Shown: positions 1 to 8,007, numbered from the stretch's first letter. The stretch: 46,027 nucleotides of DNA from Nostoc paludosum FACHB-159 (GCF_014698835.1 NZ_JACJTU010000054.1:1-46027), one strand, 5' to 3'. Numbers and translations are program-made. The notes: a model not told the origin generated them from the letters alone.

Positions 1-240
1 GCATGGGAACTCCAGAAAATAGATAAGTATAGCAGTGTTTACGAAAGAACTGGTGAATACATCCCCAAAGACGACAAATTGCCAATGATACCGATGGTTT
101 GGGGTAGTGGTTTTATAACTCAGGTGCAAGAAACTTTTAATTTAGATTCAGAGCAAACGTATAGGTATAGTACCTCAGCGCGTTTGGTGGACTGCTTTGG
201 GATGTTTGATTATTTATTGGGGATGGAGACAAGTCAATGA
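1..240 (+). CDS. ParM-like actin ATPase, C-terminal part (continues from window end)
   Basis: The frame is open from base 1 and stops with TGA at 238-240. It encodes 79 residues, including PMIPMVWGSGFITQVQE near the start and SARLVDCFGMFDYLLG at the end, which fits the C-terminal nucleotide-binding lobe of an actin-like plasmid segregation ATPase (GSG-type adenosine loop). The frame matches exactly the one open at the right edge (45191-46027), so together they make a 358-residue protein if the molecule is circular. The stop overlaps the ATG of the next gene as ATGA, which is typical of a parM-parR operon. Sequence shows the open frame and join; the ParM identity is inferred from the N-terminal half. 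Confidence 0.75.
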   Translation, partial: AWELQKIDKYSSVYERTGEYIPKDDKLPMIPMVWGSGFITQVQETFNLDSEQTYRYSTSARLVDCFGMFDYLLGMETSQ

Positions 241-701
241 ACCAAAGCAAAAAGAAACGCAAGTCTTTGAGTTTGCGGCTTCAGCCTTATGAGGGGGATG
301 TTTTAGCGGAGGTGGTTGATTACTTAAACTCGTTGCCCAAGGATGAGGCACAGCGTAAGGTGGCTGATATCTTGGTGGCTGCTTTCTTGCCAGTGGCGCG
401 GTATTCGAGCGGTAATTTTACGCCAGAGCAGATCCGTTTTGCTTGTTGGGAAGCGCAGGATTCATTGAATAAACACGGTAGTTATATGCGTTTGGCACTG
501 TCGGTGGAACAACCGCAGTTTGTGCTGTCACAGCCTGCTTTGCCTGCACCAGTTGTAACGGTCAATGCCCCAAGTTACTTGAGTAATGCTTTAGAGTCGC
601 CTGAGCTTGAGGGGGAAGCGGCTGATTCAATCAGACCAGCAACTCTAGTTCCGGGTCAGGCTTCATCGCAAGAATTGGATGCGATTTTTGGAGGAGATTG
701 A
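237..701 (+). CDS. ParR-like centromere-binding adaptor (candidate)
   Basis: A 154-residue protein translationally coupled to the parM-like gene by an ATGA overlap. The first 50 residues are basic, then helical (KKKRKSLSLRLQPYEGDV, followed by LAEVVDYLNSLPKDEAQRKVADILVAAFLPVA), a layout compatible with a ribbon-helix-helix DNA-binding domain. The rest, from about residue 95, is rich in Pro, Ala and Ser and probably flexible, ending in acidic LDAIFGGD, which could be a tail contacting the filament. In actin-type partition systems the gene after parM encodes ParR, which binds repeats upstream of the operon. Here such repeats lie at 44976-45149 across the junction. The role rests on position and length; I do not recognise a specific family. 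Confidence 0.6.
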   Translation: MNQSKKKRKSLSLRLQPYEGDVLAEVVDYLNSLPKDEAQRKVADILVAAFLPVARYSSGNFTPEQIRFACWEAQDSLNKHGSYMRLALSVEQPQFVLSQPALPAPVVTVNAPSYLSNALESPELEGEAADSIRPATLVPGQASSQELDAIFGGD

Positions 702-777
702 GCGAAGAATATTTAGCTCTAGCCGCAGTTTACAATCATTCATAGCGTTCAAAAAACTATATTTTCAGATTGTCTGC

Positions 778-1440
778 ATGAGCATTAATACCGATACACA
801 GCAGTTATTAGTTAATAGTCAACCTATAAGGCCGACAGAGCCACTAGAATATCGTGCAATTGGTCGGCTCTGGGGGAGGTATGTTCCAAGTGAGGATCTT
901 ATTTATCAAGGTCAACTAATAACTGCTGACGGTGTAATGCTTGAGACAAACCTTGCAAAAAGAGCATCAATACTAGTTCAAAACGCTCGAATTGACTTAT
1001 CACTTGAATACTTGTGGACTGCTTACCCAAGGACACTATTAGAAGATTCTCTGACCAAACTAAGGGTAAGTTTAATAAATGTTCGCACACCTAAAGAATA
1101 TACCGACTCAGTAAAAGCCGAATTGCAATTGCTAGCTGATAACTTTTCTGTACAAGGAGTAGTTGTACATCAAGACTTGGAACAAGGGATAGTCGAAGTC
1201 AAAATTCACAGAAAACCTCGGAGTGATTTTGAGCCACCTAAAGATTTTCAACTAAGACTCCAAGGTTATTTACCGCCAAAATCAATTAAACAATTCTGGA
1301 ATTTTTACGTGCGGCGAGTGGGGACTAGCTTGGTAATTCAATCAGGGGAGTGCATTAAATCTCCTCTTCGTGAGCAATTATCAACTTCAGATATCTCAAC
1401 CAATACAGCCGAAGATACTAGTGAGCTAACTGAGAGCTAA
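778..1440 (+). CDS. Conserved cyanobacterial protein of unknown function
   Basis: A 220-residue protein. The frame is open from 679, but the first convincing start is the ATG at 778 because the upstream part overlaps the previous gene and has an unrelated composition; no clear Shine-Dalgarno is visible. The core reads YRAIGRLWGRYVPSEDLIYQ, then GQLITADGVML, and later LWTAYPRT, FQLRLQGYLPP and VRRVGTSLVIQSGE. This alternation of beta strands suggests a small beta-barrel or OB-like fold. It resembles, from memory, a family of cyanobacterial proteins with a GxYxP...GxLxTADG signature that has no assigned function. The C-terminus is Ser/Thr/Glu rich. It may belong to the same transcript as the partition genes. 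Confidence 0.6.
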   Translation: MSINTDTQQLLVNSQPIRPTEPLEYRAIGRLWGRYVPSEDLIYQGQLITADGVMLETNLAKRASILVQNARIDLSLEYLWTAYPRTLLEDSLTKLRVSLINVRTPKEYTDSVKAELQLLADNFSVQGVVVHQDLEQGIVEVKIHRKPRSDFEPPKDFQLRLQGYLPPKSIKQFWNFYVRRVGTSLVIQSGECIKSPLREQLSTSDISTNTAEDTSELTES

Positions 1441-1522
1441 ACCGACAGAAAAAGTGTAGTTATTCTTTGTTAATTGCTGATTTAATCAACCTTTCAGAGT
1501 GCATTGCTGCCAAGAATTTATT

Positions 1523-2191
1523 ATGCCTAAACGTAAATCCCCTAAAACGAATAGTTCAGCATCAAAAGAAGAAGCCACGCCAAATAAACCTGCTATTTTA
1601 CGTGTCGTCAAACAGAATAATACTGCCACTGACGATAATAACTCTGCACAATCTGACTCAGTATCAACTGCATTACCAACGGAAAATCAGCCAGTTGAGG
1701 CGGAATTAGAAGTAAATAATAACTACGGTCAAAGCATTGAAGTTTCAGAACCAAACAGTAGCTCTGTCCTGGCTTCTGAGGCTGTGCCTCAAACAAGAGA
1801 AGCAGAGAATGAACAGTTGGATTTACCCCAAACTCAACAGACAGCAGCAGTTAATTTATCAGAATCAACTGCTTTTGCTGAAGGTAAATCTGATGAATAT
1901 GGGCAATCAGAGATAGATTTAGACCAAGCCCAATCTAGGAAAAAACCGTCCTATAAAAAATTAGAGACAGCAACTAATAGTGAAGGGCAAACATTTAGTA
2001 TTAAAGAAAAGATTGAAGTAAGTACCTGTAACTTTGGTGTACAAAGGGTTTTTATTATCTCCTTATATGAAGCGCCAGATGGAAGTATTTGGGCTTATTA
2101 CCATCCTGACGATAAAACTACTAGACAACTATGGAAGCGGGGGTGCTGTCGGATTGAGTATTTGAGAAAGCTTTCAACGGGAGTTATGTAG
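1523..2191 (+). CDS. Hypothetical protein with disordered N-terminal half
   Basis: A 222-residue protein starting at the ATG at 1523 (MPKRKSPKTNSS); an in-frame ATG at 1499 would add eight residues with no better signal. Residues 1-155 are low complexity, dominated by Ser, Thr, Glu, Gln and Asn, and likely disordered. The last 65 residues look folded: IKEKIEVSTCNFGVQRVFII, then APDGSIWAYYHPDD and QLWKRGCCRIEYLRKL, a beta-rich aromatic module. It is the last gene of the rightward group that begins with the parM-like gene, ending just before a convergent gene. I do not recognise the family. An accessory DNA- or protein-binding factor is possible but unsupported. Confidence 0.6.
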   Translation: MPKRKSPKTNSSASKEEATPNKPAILRVVKQNNTATDDNNSAQSDSVSTALPTENQPVEAELEVNNNYGQSIEVSEPNSSSVLASEAVPQTREAENEQLDLPQTQQTAAVNLSESTAFAEGKSDEYGQSEIDLDQAQSRKKPSYKKLETATNSEGQTFSIKEKIEVSTCNFGVQRVFIISLYEAPDGSIWAYYHPDDKTTRQLWKRGCCRIEYLRKLSTGVM

Positions 2192-2229
2192 CGAAATAGT
2201 GAAATAAAGAAATTGCTACATATAACTCC
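2179..2229. terminator. Hairpin between convergent genes
   Basis: An inverted repeat, GGGAGTTATGTAGC at 2179-2192 against GCTACATATAACTCC at 2215-2229, pairs with only a two-base bulge. It lies exactly between the convergent ends of the hypothetical gene (2191) and the CHRD gene (2242), so a bidirectional terminator is the simplest reading. There is no strong T-run on either side, which lowers confidence. Confidence 0.4.
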
Positions 2230-2241
2230 AGATAAATGATT

Positions 2242-2961
2242 TTATGCACGATGGAGTTGTCCGCGAATATCTCCGTAAAAAGTTTGTCCTTTTGTATGTA
2301 AGTTAAAGTAAAGTTCGCCTTTTTGGAGAATGTATTCCATACCTGCAATTGTTTTCACCTTATCTGATGTACCTGGAACAATTGGACATCCCACCGTAAA
2401 TGCACCAACTATTCCATGTCCTGATTTACTGGTTTTTTCAATATGTGCATTGTTGATTTCTACTGAAAACACACCATCAGCAATATTTTCTTGAATATTA
2501 CCAGCAACAGCAAAATCAACTAAGATCGGGCCAAGTTGATCAGGTCTACCACAATGAATGTGAAACATGACAACATCTTTAGGATTGACATTTTCAACTT
2601 TGACATCCACATAAGCTTTACTCAAGTCGTTCGTAAAGCGTATTACTCCATAACCGCGTGATTTGCGCTCATTTCTCAGCAAAGATGGTGCAGTAGACCG
2701 AAATTCTTTGGGGGTAATGGAGGGTGTGTCTTTCTCTTCGCCCGGTTCTTGCTGAGGACTTAAAAAAGCTTCATACACAAAACCAACTTTTGAGCGTCTA
2801 TTCAGGTCAAAGTTAATAGATGTAGGTTGATCTGCGATATTTCCACTATTGGGGACGGAAGCTAAGGCGTTAGAGTTAATAGTTGTCTGGTTGATGTAAA
2901 TAAACAGCCACAAAATAAAGGTTAGACAGGTGATGAGGACAAAAGTATTTCTTTTTTTCAT
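2242..2961 (-). CDS. CHRD-domain exported or membrane-anchored protein
   Basis: A 239-residue protein; I start it at the ATG at 2961 (MKKRNTF) because an N-terminal signal/anchor follows directly (about residues 5-23, FVLITCLTFILWLFIYI). An upstream in-frame start at 3024 would bury that segment. The C-terminal two thirds match the CHRD fold: RGYGVIRFTNDLSKAYVDV, VVMFHIHCGRPDQLGPIL with the His-x-His-x-Gly pattern, and GELYFNLHTKGQTFYGDIRG at the end. CHRD domains occur in secreted bacterial proteins of poorly known function and in chordin. It probably sits in the periplasm or thylakoid lumen side. It has no evident functional partner nearby. Confidence 0.8.
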   Translation of the reverse strand: MKKRNTFVLITCLTFILWLFIYINQTTINSNALASVPNSGNIADQPTSINFDLNRRSKVGFVYEAFLSPQQEPGEEKDTPSITPKEFRSTAPSLLRNERKSRGYGVIRFTNDLSKAYVDVKVENVNPKDVVMFHIHCGRPDQLGPILVDFAVAGNIQENIADGVFSVEINNAHIEKTSKSGHGIVGAFTVGCPIVPGTSDKVKTIAGMEYILQKGELYFNLHTKGQTFYGDIRGQLHRA

Positions 2962-3187
2962 AGTCGTTTGCTCTATGTAGAATGCAACTGGATAAAACTC
3001 GTCAAATGTCAAGTTCAATTCCAAACAACTATTATACTGAAACTTTTTGATACAGCAATGCTAAATACAGCAGATTCGCTCTTTATGAGGTACAAAATTA
3101 AAGTTTATTTGGGCCAATTCCTTTATAGCTTTGAAGCCAGTAAGAATTACCATTGCTTAAATTTTGCTTACTGCTGCTAAATTCCAT

Positions 3188-3216
3188 AAAGAAAACCCTC
3201 ATCAACACTATGAGGG
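3188..3216 (-). terminator. Rho-independent terminator of rpsU
   Basis: On the minus strand a perfect 7-bp stem (CCCTCAT / ATGAGGG, 3196-3202 and 3210-3216, 7-nt loop) is followed by TTTTCTTT. It lies 25 bases downstream of the rpsU stop codon. Confidence 0.75.
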
Positions 3217-3241
3217 CATTCGTTAAAATCTATGTCAGTTC

Positions 3242-3430
3242 TCAAGTGCGGAAACGTCTTTTACCCTGCTTTTGCAAGGCAAGTTTTTTGCGCTTGGATT
3301 TTTCAATAGGGGTTTCAAAGTGACGATGCTTTCTCATATCTTGAAAAATCCCCGCTTTGGATACTTCTCGCTTAAATCGGCGTAACGCTGACTCAAGATG
3401 TTCGTTTTCACCCACTATAATTTGGGTCAT
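3242..3430 (-). CDS. rpsU: 30S ribosomal protein S21
   Basis: A 62-residue basic protein with the S21 signature: an N-terminal MTQIIVGENEHLESALRRFK, the KAGIFQDMRKHRHFE core, and a Lys/Arg-rich tail. S21 sits on the small subunit platform near the anti-Shine-Dalgarno region and helps translation initiation. A strong ribosome-binding site (AGGAGAGAGA) precedes the ATG. It follows the RRM gene by 71 bases on the same strand, an arrangement known from the chromosomes of Anabaena and relatives, where the pair is cold-regulated. Finding it on a plasmid-like replicon suggests a moved or duplicated copy. Length and motifs are normal, so it looks functional. Confidence 0.95.
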   Translation of the reverse strand: MTQIIVGENEHLESALRRFKREVSKAGIFQDMRKHRHFETPIEKSKRKKLALQKQGKRRFRT

Positions 3431-3501
3431 TCTCTCTCCTAGTAAATTGACTTCATCAATGTCCTAAAAATTTGCTCTCTCTTTCAATACGGTTTCAAAT
3501 C

Positions 3502-3813
3502 TTAGTAGCGTCCGCGTCCACCACCGCCGCCACCATATCCGCCCCGGTTGCCACCAGAAGAACTTCTGTCTTCTCTGGGCTTGGCTTTATTAACTTTCAG
3601 GTCACGGCCCATCCACTCAGCACCATCAAGTCCTTCAATAGCAGCAGTTTCTTCGGCATCTGTTCCCATTTCCACGAAAGCGAAGCCTCGCGGACGACCT
3701 GTTTCCCGGTCTTGTGGTACTTGAACCCGCTTTACAGTACCATATTCAGCAAAAACACTTCTTATGTCATCTTCCGTAACTTGGTAAGAGAGGTTGCCTA
3801 CATAAATTGACAT
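3502..3813 (-). CDS. rbp: RRM-type RNA-binding protein (Rbp family)
   Basis: A 103-residue protein with a single RNA recognition motif. RNP2 is IYVGNL at residues 3-8 and RNP1 is RGFAFVEM near 43-50. A glycine-rich tail follows (about residues 86-103, GGNRGGYGGGGGGRGRY). This is the architecture of the cold-inducible cyanobacterial RbpA proteins, which bind RNA in the cytoplasm and influence mRNA localisation and stability. The ATG is preceded by GGAG seven bases away. It lies directly upstream of rpsU, and the long non-coding stretch upstream could include the extended 5' leader typical of cold-regulated rbp genes. Which rbp paralogue it is cannot be decided by eye. Confidence 0.93.
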   Translation of the reverse strand: MSIYVGNLSYQVTEDDIRSVFAEYGTVKRVQVPQDRETGRPRGFAFVEMGTDAEETAAIEGLDGAEWMGRDLKVNKAKPREDRSSSGGNRGGYGGGGGGRGRY

Positions 3814-4039
3814 CGATTTTCTCCAAAATTATCAGCGTGTAGAGATTTAAATTTCGGAGAGAAGCCTGTGAATACTAAAAACAAACACTGCCACCGAATT
3901 AACTCTCATTCTTAGGATGACATAGAAGGCAAATCTACGCATCCAGTAGATGGTTAATAGATGGTTAACCAGTATTGTGATGAGGTGGCGATCGCTCATG
4001 CAATCGTGAAACTTAGGTAATAAAGTATACTGCTTTTTA

Positions 4040-4058
4040 TTTTGACTTGGCGAAAATA
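4040..4058 (+). promoter_or_regulatory. Distant copy of the parA-upstream element
   Basis: TTTTGACTTGGCGAAAATA here is identical over 19 bases to 6680-6698 in front of parA. Unlike that site, it lacks the right-hand TTTCGCCAAG arm, so it would be a half site for the partition DNA-binding protein. Confidence 0.4.
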
Positions 4059-4078
4059 CGATTTTTTGAAAATACATA

Positions 4079-4120
4079 TTGGCAACAATTTAGATTGACG
4101 GAAATATAAATTGTTGCCAA
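4079..4120. repeat. 14-bp perfect inverted repeat
   Basis: TTGGCAACAATTTA (4079-4092) and TAAATTGTTGCCAA (4107-4120) are perfect inverted copies with a 14-base spacer. It lies 93 bases past the stop of the protease-nuclease gene and could terminate that transcript, but neither flank carries a proper T-run for that direction. A protein-binding or recombination site is an alternative. Confidence 0.5.
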
Positions 4121-4213
4121 AAAAACTTGTGAAGACTGTATTAACCAGTAGATCATTCTCCAAAGTTAGACAAAACGATGATTAGGGCTAGAGCCAAACT
4201 ATTTTCATAGTAG

Positions 4214-6349
4214 CTACCCAAGGCCTAAGCGGAATTCAATTTTATCTGCCCATTCAGGGAAGTCGATAAGAGGATTGCGATTGCCCTGCTTTTTATAGAT
4301 AGCCATATTTCGATGTTTTTCGTGTTCGTTGACAGGGTAATCTTGATGCCACTTCAGTAGAGTTTCCAAGCGTTGGGCTTCGTATTCATTACTCCTGTTG
4401 TCAATTTGCTCTGGGTATCGCAGTAAGAAATAAAGAGTTGCTCGCGCTACCTCTCCCTTCCCATTGCCTGGCTCAAATTTGTTGCCTTCAGACTTGCCAC
4501 AGTTATTGCGGATTGTTTCTTCAACTTCAAAGTCAGGAAAGTCATAGAACGGGGTGTTGCCCCGGAAGCTGTTACAGGCTGGTTCGCAAGCAAACAAGTG
4601 GTGCAAGTCTCCCTTCATGGGTTCTCTTTTTTGAAACCAAGATTGAGGTACGACGTGTTCGCAGTTGTAGGGTAACTCTGCTTCCAACAGTTCGAGCTGC
4701 TCACTCAGTTGAAAAGTCCTACCAAGGGATTCAGAGCGTACTAACTCCTGTAACCTAGCAGTTCGCTCTTGCTCAATTTGTAAATCTTCCCGGATGATCT
4801 GCTCAGGCTCGAATTCCAACTGTGAATAGATGCTCCGAATTTTGAGATCGGGCTGTATGTCTACCCAAGGATAAAGATACACTCGTGGCTTGTAAGATAA
4901 CAGCTTGGTATGAGTAGTACGGAGTAGATCCTTTAATTGCTTGAACAACTCCCGTGAATTCAGTGATGAAACTGTTTCAATTAGATTGCCATAATAATTA
5001 GCTTGCTCAGTGCGATCGGTAGCTTCATCATAGTAGGGAATTGTTCCGCGACGGGCTTGTTCTAGAATTTGTAGCTCTTTAGCCAGTTCCGGGTCACTTT
5101 CAATATCCCACTGGGTATCGTCTTGGCGGCTACTAGCTGTGGGCTTGGATGACAGGTTGTCAGGTTGAGGCACAGGAACAGAGGGCGTAGCTGCTTCTCC
5201 CAAACGCACGCTCAACAGAAGCGGAATTGTCCAAGTTACACTGCCATCACTAGCAAGGTTAGGCAAATTGGGACTAATTTTAGGTGTTTCTTCCTTAATT
5301 ACTTCTGGGGGAAGTGGGAGCTTCTCGAACATCTCATCTCGCAGAGGGCGCTGTGTTAGAGATAGGTTGTGCTGTTTGACATACTTGACGATGCGGCTGA
5401 TGCGAATGCCTTCATTGGCTTCCCAGGCCACTTTATCCTCTCCCAACTCCGGAGTCCACACTTGACCGTCGGTTGCTAAGATTCTGCCCTGCTCATCTTT
5501 TTTGGGAACACCTGAGTGGTGTAGCCCGACTACTTCCCACTGATCGTTGAAGACAGGAGATCCAGAAGACCCAGGTGCTGTATCTGTCTGATAGTGAAGG
5601 AAATCATCGAAGAGATCGACTAGCCGATTTTCCCGCAGTGCCAGCTGCTTCGGTTGCCCAGATGGGTGTTGAATGATGTTGACGTACTCTCCTAGAATCG
5701 CCTTGCCTTCCTCTTCTATCAAGCGATTCCAACCAAAAGTCCCTAGAAGAGGTTGTCCACTAGAACTATCTTTGACTGCCACTAAACTGAAATCAAGAAG
5801 TTTATCGGTAAGAAAGAAAGTGGCAGGATCGAGTTCATAGGTATAGGACTGGAGCATTTGCCCTCCCACACCGCTTTGGTAATTGAACTCTATCAGGCTA
5901 AAACCTGCTTGCCGGGCATCTGACAGGACATGGTTGTTAGTCAGTAGGAGGCGAGGAGAAACCATGAAGCCCGTGCCATAGCCAACAAGGCGGTTGCTAT
6001 TATTGCGGATGAGAATGCGACCGATAGAACGGGAGACGCTCAACCCATACTCTAGGTAACTCACACTCATTAGGTCGTTTTGACCGAGAATGCGTTCTTG
6101 GACGAGACGATTGAAATTTTCTGGAGATAAAATTTTAACCCCAGTAACTTCAGGTTGGCTTTCCTCAACCATCGTTCTAACAGCCAGAGGATGGTTGGCA
6201 ATTCGTTCGAGTCTCTTTCTGACTCGCTCTGGAGTATCTACATTAAGTAAATTCCCAGCTTCCATCTCACTCAGGTGTTGTTCACGCTCATGATGACGCT
6301 GTTTGTACCGTGCTGTGGTTTCTTGAATTAACTTATAGGTAATAGCCAT
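4214..6349 (-). CDS. Trypsin-like serine protease fused to endonuclease I domain
   Basis: A 711-residue fusion starting at the ATG at 6349 (MAITYKLIQ); an upstream TTG at 6370 is possible. Residues 1-105 are helical and charged. Residues about 110-330 form a trypsin/V8-like protease: TGFMVSPRLLLTNNHVL (His near 140), KLLDFSLVAV (Asp near 186) and DTAPGSSGSPVF (Ser near 262). After a Pro/Ser-rich linker and a coiled region, residues about 560-640 carry an endonuclease I (EndA/NucM) signature: YNCEHVVPQSWF, DLHHLFACEPACN, RGN and GEVARATLYFLLRYP. All catalytic positions appear intact. No signal peptide is visible, so it is likely cytoplasmic. A plausible but unproven idea is a nuclease gated by proteolysis in defence or plasmid competition. 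Confidence 0.85.
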   Translation of the reverse strand: MAITYKLIQETTARYKQRHHEREQHLSEMEAGNLLNVDTPERVRKRLERIANHPLAVRTMVEESQPEVTGVKILSPENFNRLVQERILGQNDLMSVSYLEYGLSVSRSIGRILIRNNSNRLVGYGTGFMVSPRLLLTNNHVLSDARQAGFSLIEFNYQSGVGGQMLQSYTYELDPATFFLTDKLLDFSLVAVKDSSSGQPLLGTFGWNRLIEEEGKAILGEYVNIIQHPSGQPKQLALRENRLVDLFDDFLHYQTDTAPGSSGSPVFNDQWEVVGLHHSGVPKKDEQGRILATDGQVWTPELGEDKVAWEANEGIRISRIVKYVKQHNLSLTQRPLRDEMFEKLPLPPEVIKEETPKISPNLPNLASDGSVTWTIPLLLSVRLGEAATPSVPVPQPDNLSSKPTASSRQDDTQWDIESDPELAKELQILEQARRGTIPYYDEATDRTEQANYYGNLIETVSSLNSRELFKQLKDLLRTTHTKLLSYKPRVYLYPWVDIQPDLKIRSIYSQLEFEPEQIIREDLQIEQERTARLQELVRSESLGRTFQLSEQLELLEAELPYNCEHVVPQSWFQKREPMKGDLHHLFACEPACNSFRGNTPFYDFPDFEVEETIRNNCGKSEGNKFEPGNGKGEVARATLYFLLRYPEQIDNRSNEYEAQRLETLLKWHQDYPVNEHEKHRNMAIYKKQGNRNPLIDFPEWADKIEFRLGLG

Positions 6350-6791
6350 AGGGAGCAAATGGGCTTTCAAGGAGTAAAAGTGGCTGTCTTAGGCTGTCTG
6401 TCTCTGTAGTTGACTAGGCAACTAGGGAGGTCGATACATTATGCCAAATGATTTTTTTGATACATATCCTGGAGTTGATAGAGATTTTTTCAAAAAATTA
6501 ATAACTCTTGTAGTAGATAATACAAACGTTTTCCTGGTTTGAATTACCTATCTTATTGAAAGTTATAAAATTCAGGTGATAACGGCATCTAATACTTGAG
6601 TAAAAGTGTTTTTCAGTATAAGCAACTTGAACTGTTAGGGAATCGAACACTGACAGTTGCAACTTAGGAGATTTTAGATTTTTGACTTGGCGAAAATATA
6701 AAATTTCGCCAAGTTAACATTTTATAAATTAAGAAATACAAATTTTCGTTATTTTGAGGGTAAACTAGCAGCATTTATTGGAGTATATGGA
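6350..6791. other. Divergent intergenic region before parA
   Basis: This holds the promoters of the leftward protease-nuclease gene and of rightward parA. A 33-codon ORF at 6441-6542 has no ribosome-binding site or recognisable content; it may be a gene remnant. The clear element is the inverted repeat at 6684-6714. Confidence 0.5.
6684..6714. promoter_or_regulatory. parS/operator-like inverted repeat upstream of parA
   Basis: ACTTGGCGAAA and TTTCGCCAAGT flank an 8-base AT spacer. The same half-site (GGCGAAA) recurs in the 100-bp repeats after the operon and at 8958-8983. The position, about 80 bases before the parA start, suits an autoregulatory operator that also serves as centromere. Confidence 0.6.
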
Positions 6792-7385
6792 GTGATTATC
6801 ACCCTAGCTAGTTTCAAGGGTGGCGTAGCTAAAACGACAAGCGCCATTCATATTGCTTGCTTTTTATCTCAGAAGGGCAGCACTTTGTTGGTGGATGGCG
6901 ACCCAAACCACAGTGCTACAGGATGGGCAAAGCGAGGAGCATTACCTTTTAAAGTTGTAGATTTATTACAAGCCCCTATGCACAGCCGTAATTTTGATCA
7001 TGTGGTCATTGACACAGCAGCCCGACCCAGCCAGGAAGATTTAGAAGCACTCGCTGACGGGTGCAATCTATTAATCCTGCCTACTACTCCTGATGCTTTA
7101 GCGATGGATGCATTGTTACAGACTGTAGGCACTCTCAAATCATTGGGCAGCTCGCGCTATCGTGTATTGCTTACAATTATTCCTCCTGCCCCTCGCTTAA
7201 CAGGACAGCAGGCACGGGAAGCATTGGAAGCAGAAGGAATACCACTATTTCAACATGGGATTAGACGATTTGCTGCTTATGAAAAAGCGGCACTGGAAGG
7301 TCTGCCAGTTTATCAAGTAAAAGACCGCAGCAGCAAAATAGCATGGCGCGAGTATCAAGAGGTGGGTAAGGAGATACTGTCATGA
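6792..7385 (+). CDS. parA: ParA-family partition ATPase (small, type Ib)
   Basis: A 197-residue protein with GTG start at 6792 and GGAG eight bases upstream. The deviant Walker A motif KGGVAKTT lies at residues 9-16, preceded directly by ASF, and there is no N-terminal DNA-binding domain, which defines type Ib ParAs. LLVDGDPNHSATGW near 31-44 is the Walker A-prime strand, and HVVIDTAARPS near 70-80 the Walker B region. Such ATPases form dynamic gradients or filaments on the nucleoid and pull plasmid copies apart with a small DNA-binding partner. The last bases overlap the ATG of the next gene (7382), so the two are coupled. Autoregulation through the upstream inverted repeat is likely. Confidence 0.95.
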   Translation: MIITLASFKGGVAKTTSAIHIACFLSQKGSTLLVDGDPNHSATGWAKRGALPFKVVDLLQAPMHSRNFDHVVIDTAARPSQEDLEALADGCNLLILPTTPDALAMDALLQTVGTLKSLGSSRYRVLLTIIPPAPRLTGQQAREALEAEGIPLFQHGIRRFAAYEKAALEGLPVYQVKDRSSKIAWREYQEVGKEILS

Positions 7386-7780
7386 GCAAGCCTAGCCCTT
7401 TTAAAAAGTTATTTGAAACCAAAGAAGAACCACAAATTGAGCCAGAACAACCAAAAGAGGAAACTATAGAGAGTAACGTGATACAAACTCCAACACCACC
7501 CACACCAGTACCAACTCAAAATGAACCACGCAAACGTGGCAGACCTGCAACTGGAAAGCGGTCTGATGATTCTTGGATTGGGCGCACTTACTATGTGAAA
7601 CGCTCAACAGATTTAGATGTAGAGGAAGAATTACTCAAACTCAAAAGACGTGGCGTAGAGATTGATAAAAGCGAATTGGTAGATTTTCTGATGGCTGTCT
7701 GGGTTAAATGGCAGCAAGGTGAAAATATAGATTTACTAATTGACGAATTTACGCCAAGGCGAAATTCTAAATTAGACTGA
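7382..7780 (+). CDS. Small ParB/ParG-like centromere-binding protein
   Basis: A 132-residue protein overlapping parA by four bases (ATGA). Residues 1-48 are Pro/Glu/Thr-rich and flexible. RKRGRPATGKR near 50-60 is an AT-hook-like basic motif. Residues 68-112, YYVKRSTDLDVEEELLKLKR then VEIDKSELVDFLMAVWVKW, fit a ribbon-helix-helix or related small DNA-binding domain. In type Ib systems the gene after parA encodes such a protein, which binds centromere repeats and stimulates ParA through its flexible arm. The expected repeats are present: the 3' end of this gene forms the first of three 100-bp tandem copies carrying palindromic GGCGAAATT motifs. Assignment is by context and motifs. Confidence 0.8.
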   Translation: MSKPSPFKKLFETKEEPQIEPEQPKEETIESNVIQTPTPPTPVPTQNEPRKRGRPATGKRSDDSWIGRTYYVKRSTDLDVEEELLKLKRRGVEIDKSELVDFLMAVWVKWQQGENIDLLIDEFTPRRNSKLD

Positions 7781-8007
7781 CCTCTAGCTGACTGCCTGGA
7801 ACTTAGTATGGCAGCAAGGTGAAAATATAAATTTACTAATTGATGAATTTACGCCAAGGCGAAATTCTAAATTAGACTAACCTCTAGCTGAATGCCTGGA
7901 ACTTAGTATGGCAGCAAGGTGAAAATATAAATTTACTAATTGATGAATTTACGCCAAGGCGAAATTCTAAATTAGACTGACCCCTAGCTGAATGCCTGGA
8001 ACTTAGT
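7708..8007. repeat. Three tandem 100-bp repeats, candidate centromere
   Basis: A unit beginning ATGGCAGCAAGGTGAAAATA recurs at 7708, 7808 and 7908 with exact 100-base spacing and only a few substitutions. The first copy overlaps the last 24 codons of the ParB-like gene; the next two are non-coding duplicates of the gene end. Each has an interrupted palindrome, TTTACGCCAAGGCGAAATT, matching the half-site before parA. Three phased copies next to a parAB-like operon point to a parS/parC site grown by tandem duplication. Confidence 0.8.

Larger units (their letters stand above)
3814..4213. other. Non-coding stretch upstream of rbp
   Basis: No convincing gene. It probably holds the promoter and leader of the rbp-rpsU unit. 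Visible elements: a doubled AGATGGTTAA motif near 3946-3965, a HIP1 octamer near 3986, a copy of TTTTGACTTGGCGAAAATA at 4040-4058 that is also found before parA, and a 14-bp perfect inverted repeat at 4079-4120. Confidence 0.5.

Noticed and set aside
2968..3180. 70-codon + strand ORF between the CHRD gene and rpsU
   Set aside because: It overlaps the CHRD promoter region on the opposite strand, has no ribosome-binding site and no recognisable protein character.
6441..6542. 33-codon ORF (MPNDFFDTYPGVDRDFF...)
   Set aside because: No ribosome-binding site and too short to judge; possibly a remnant, but nothing supports translation.
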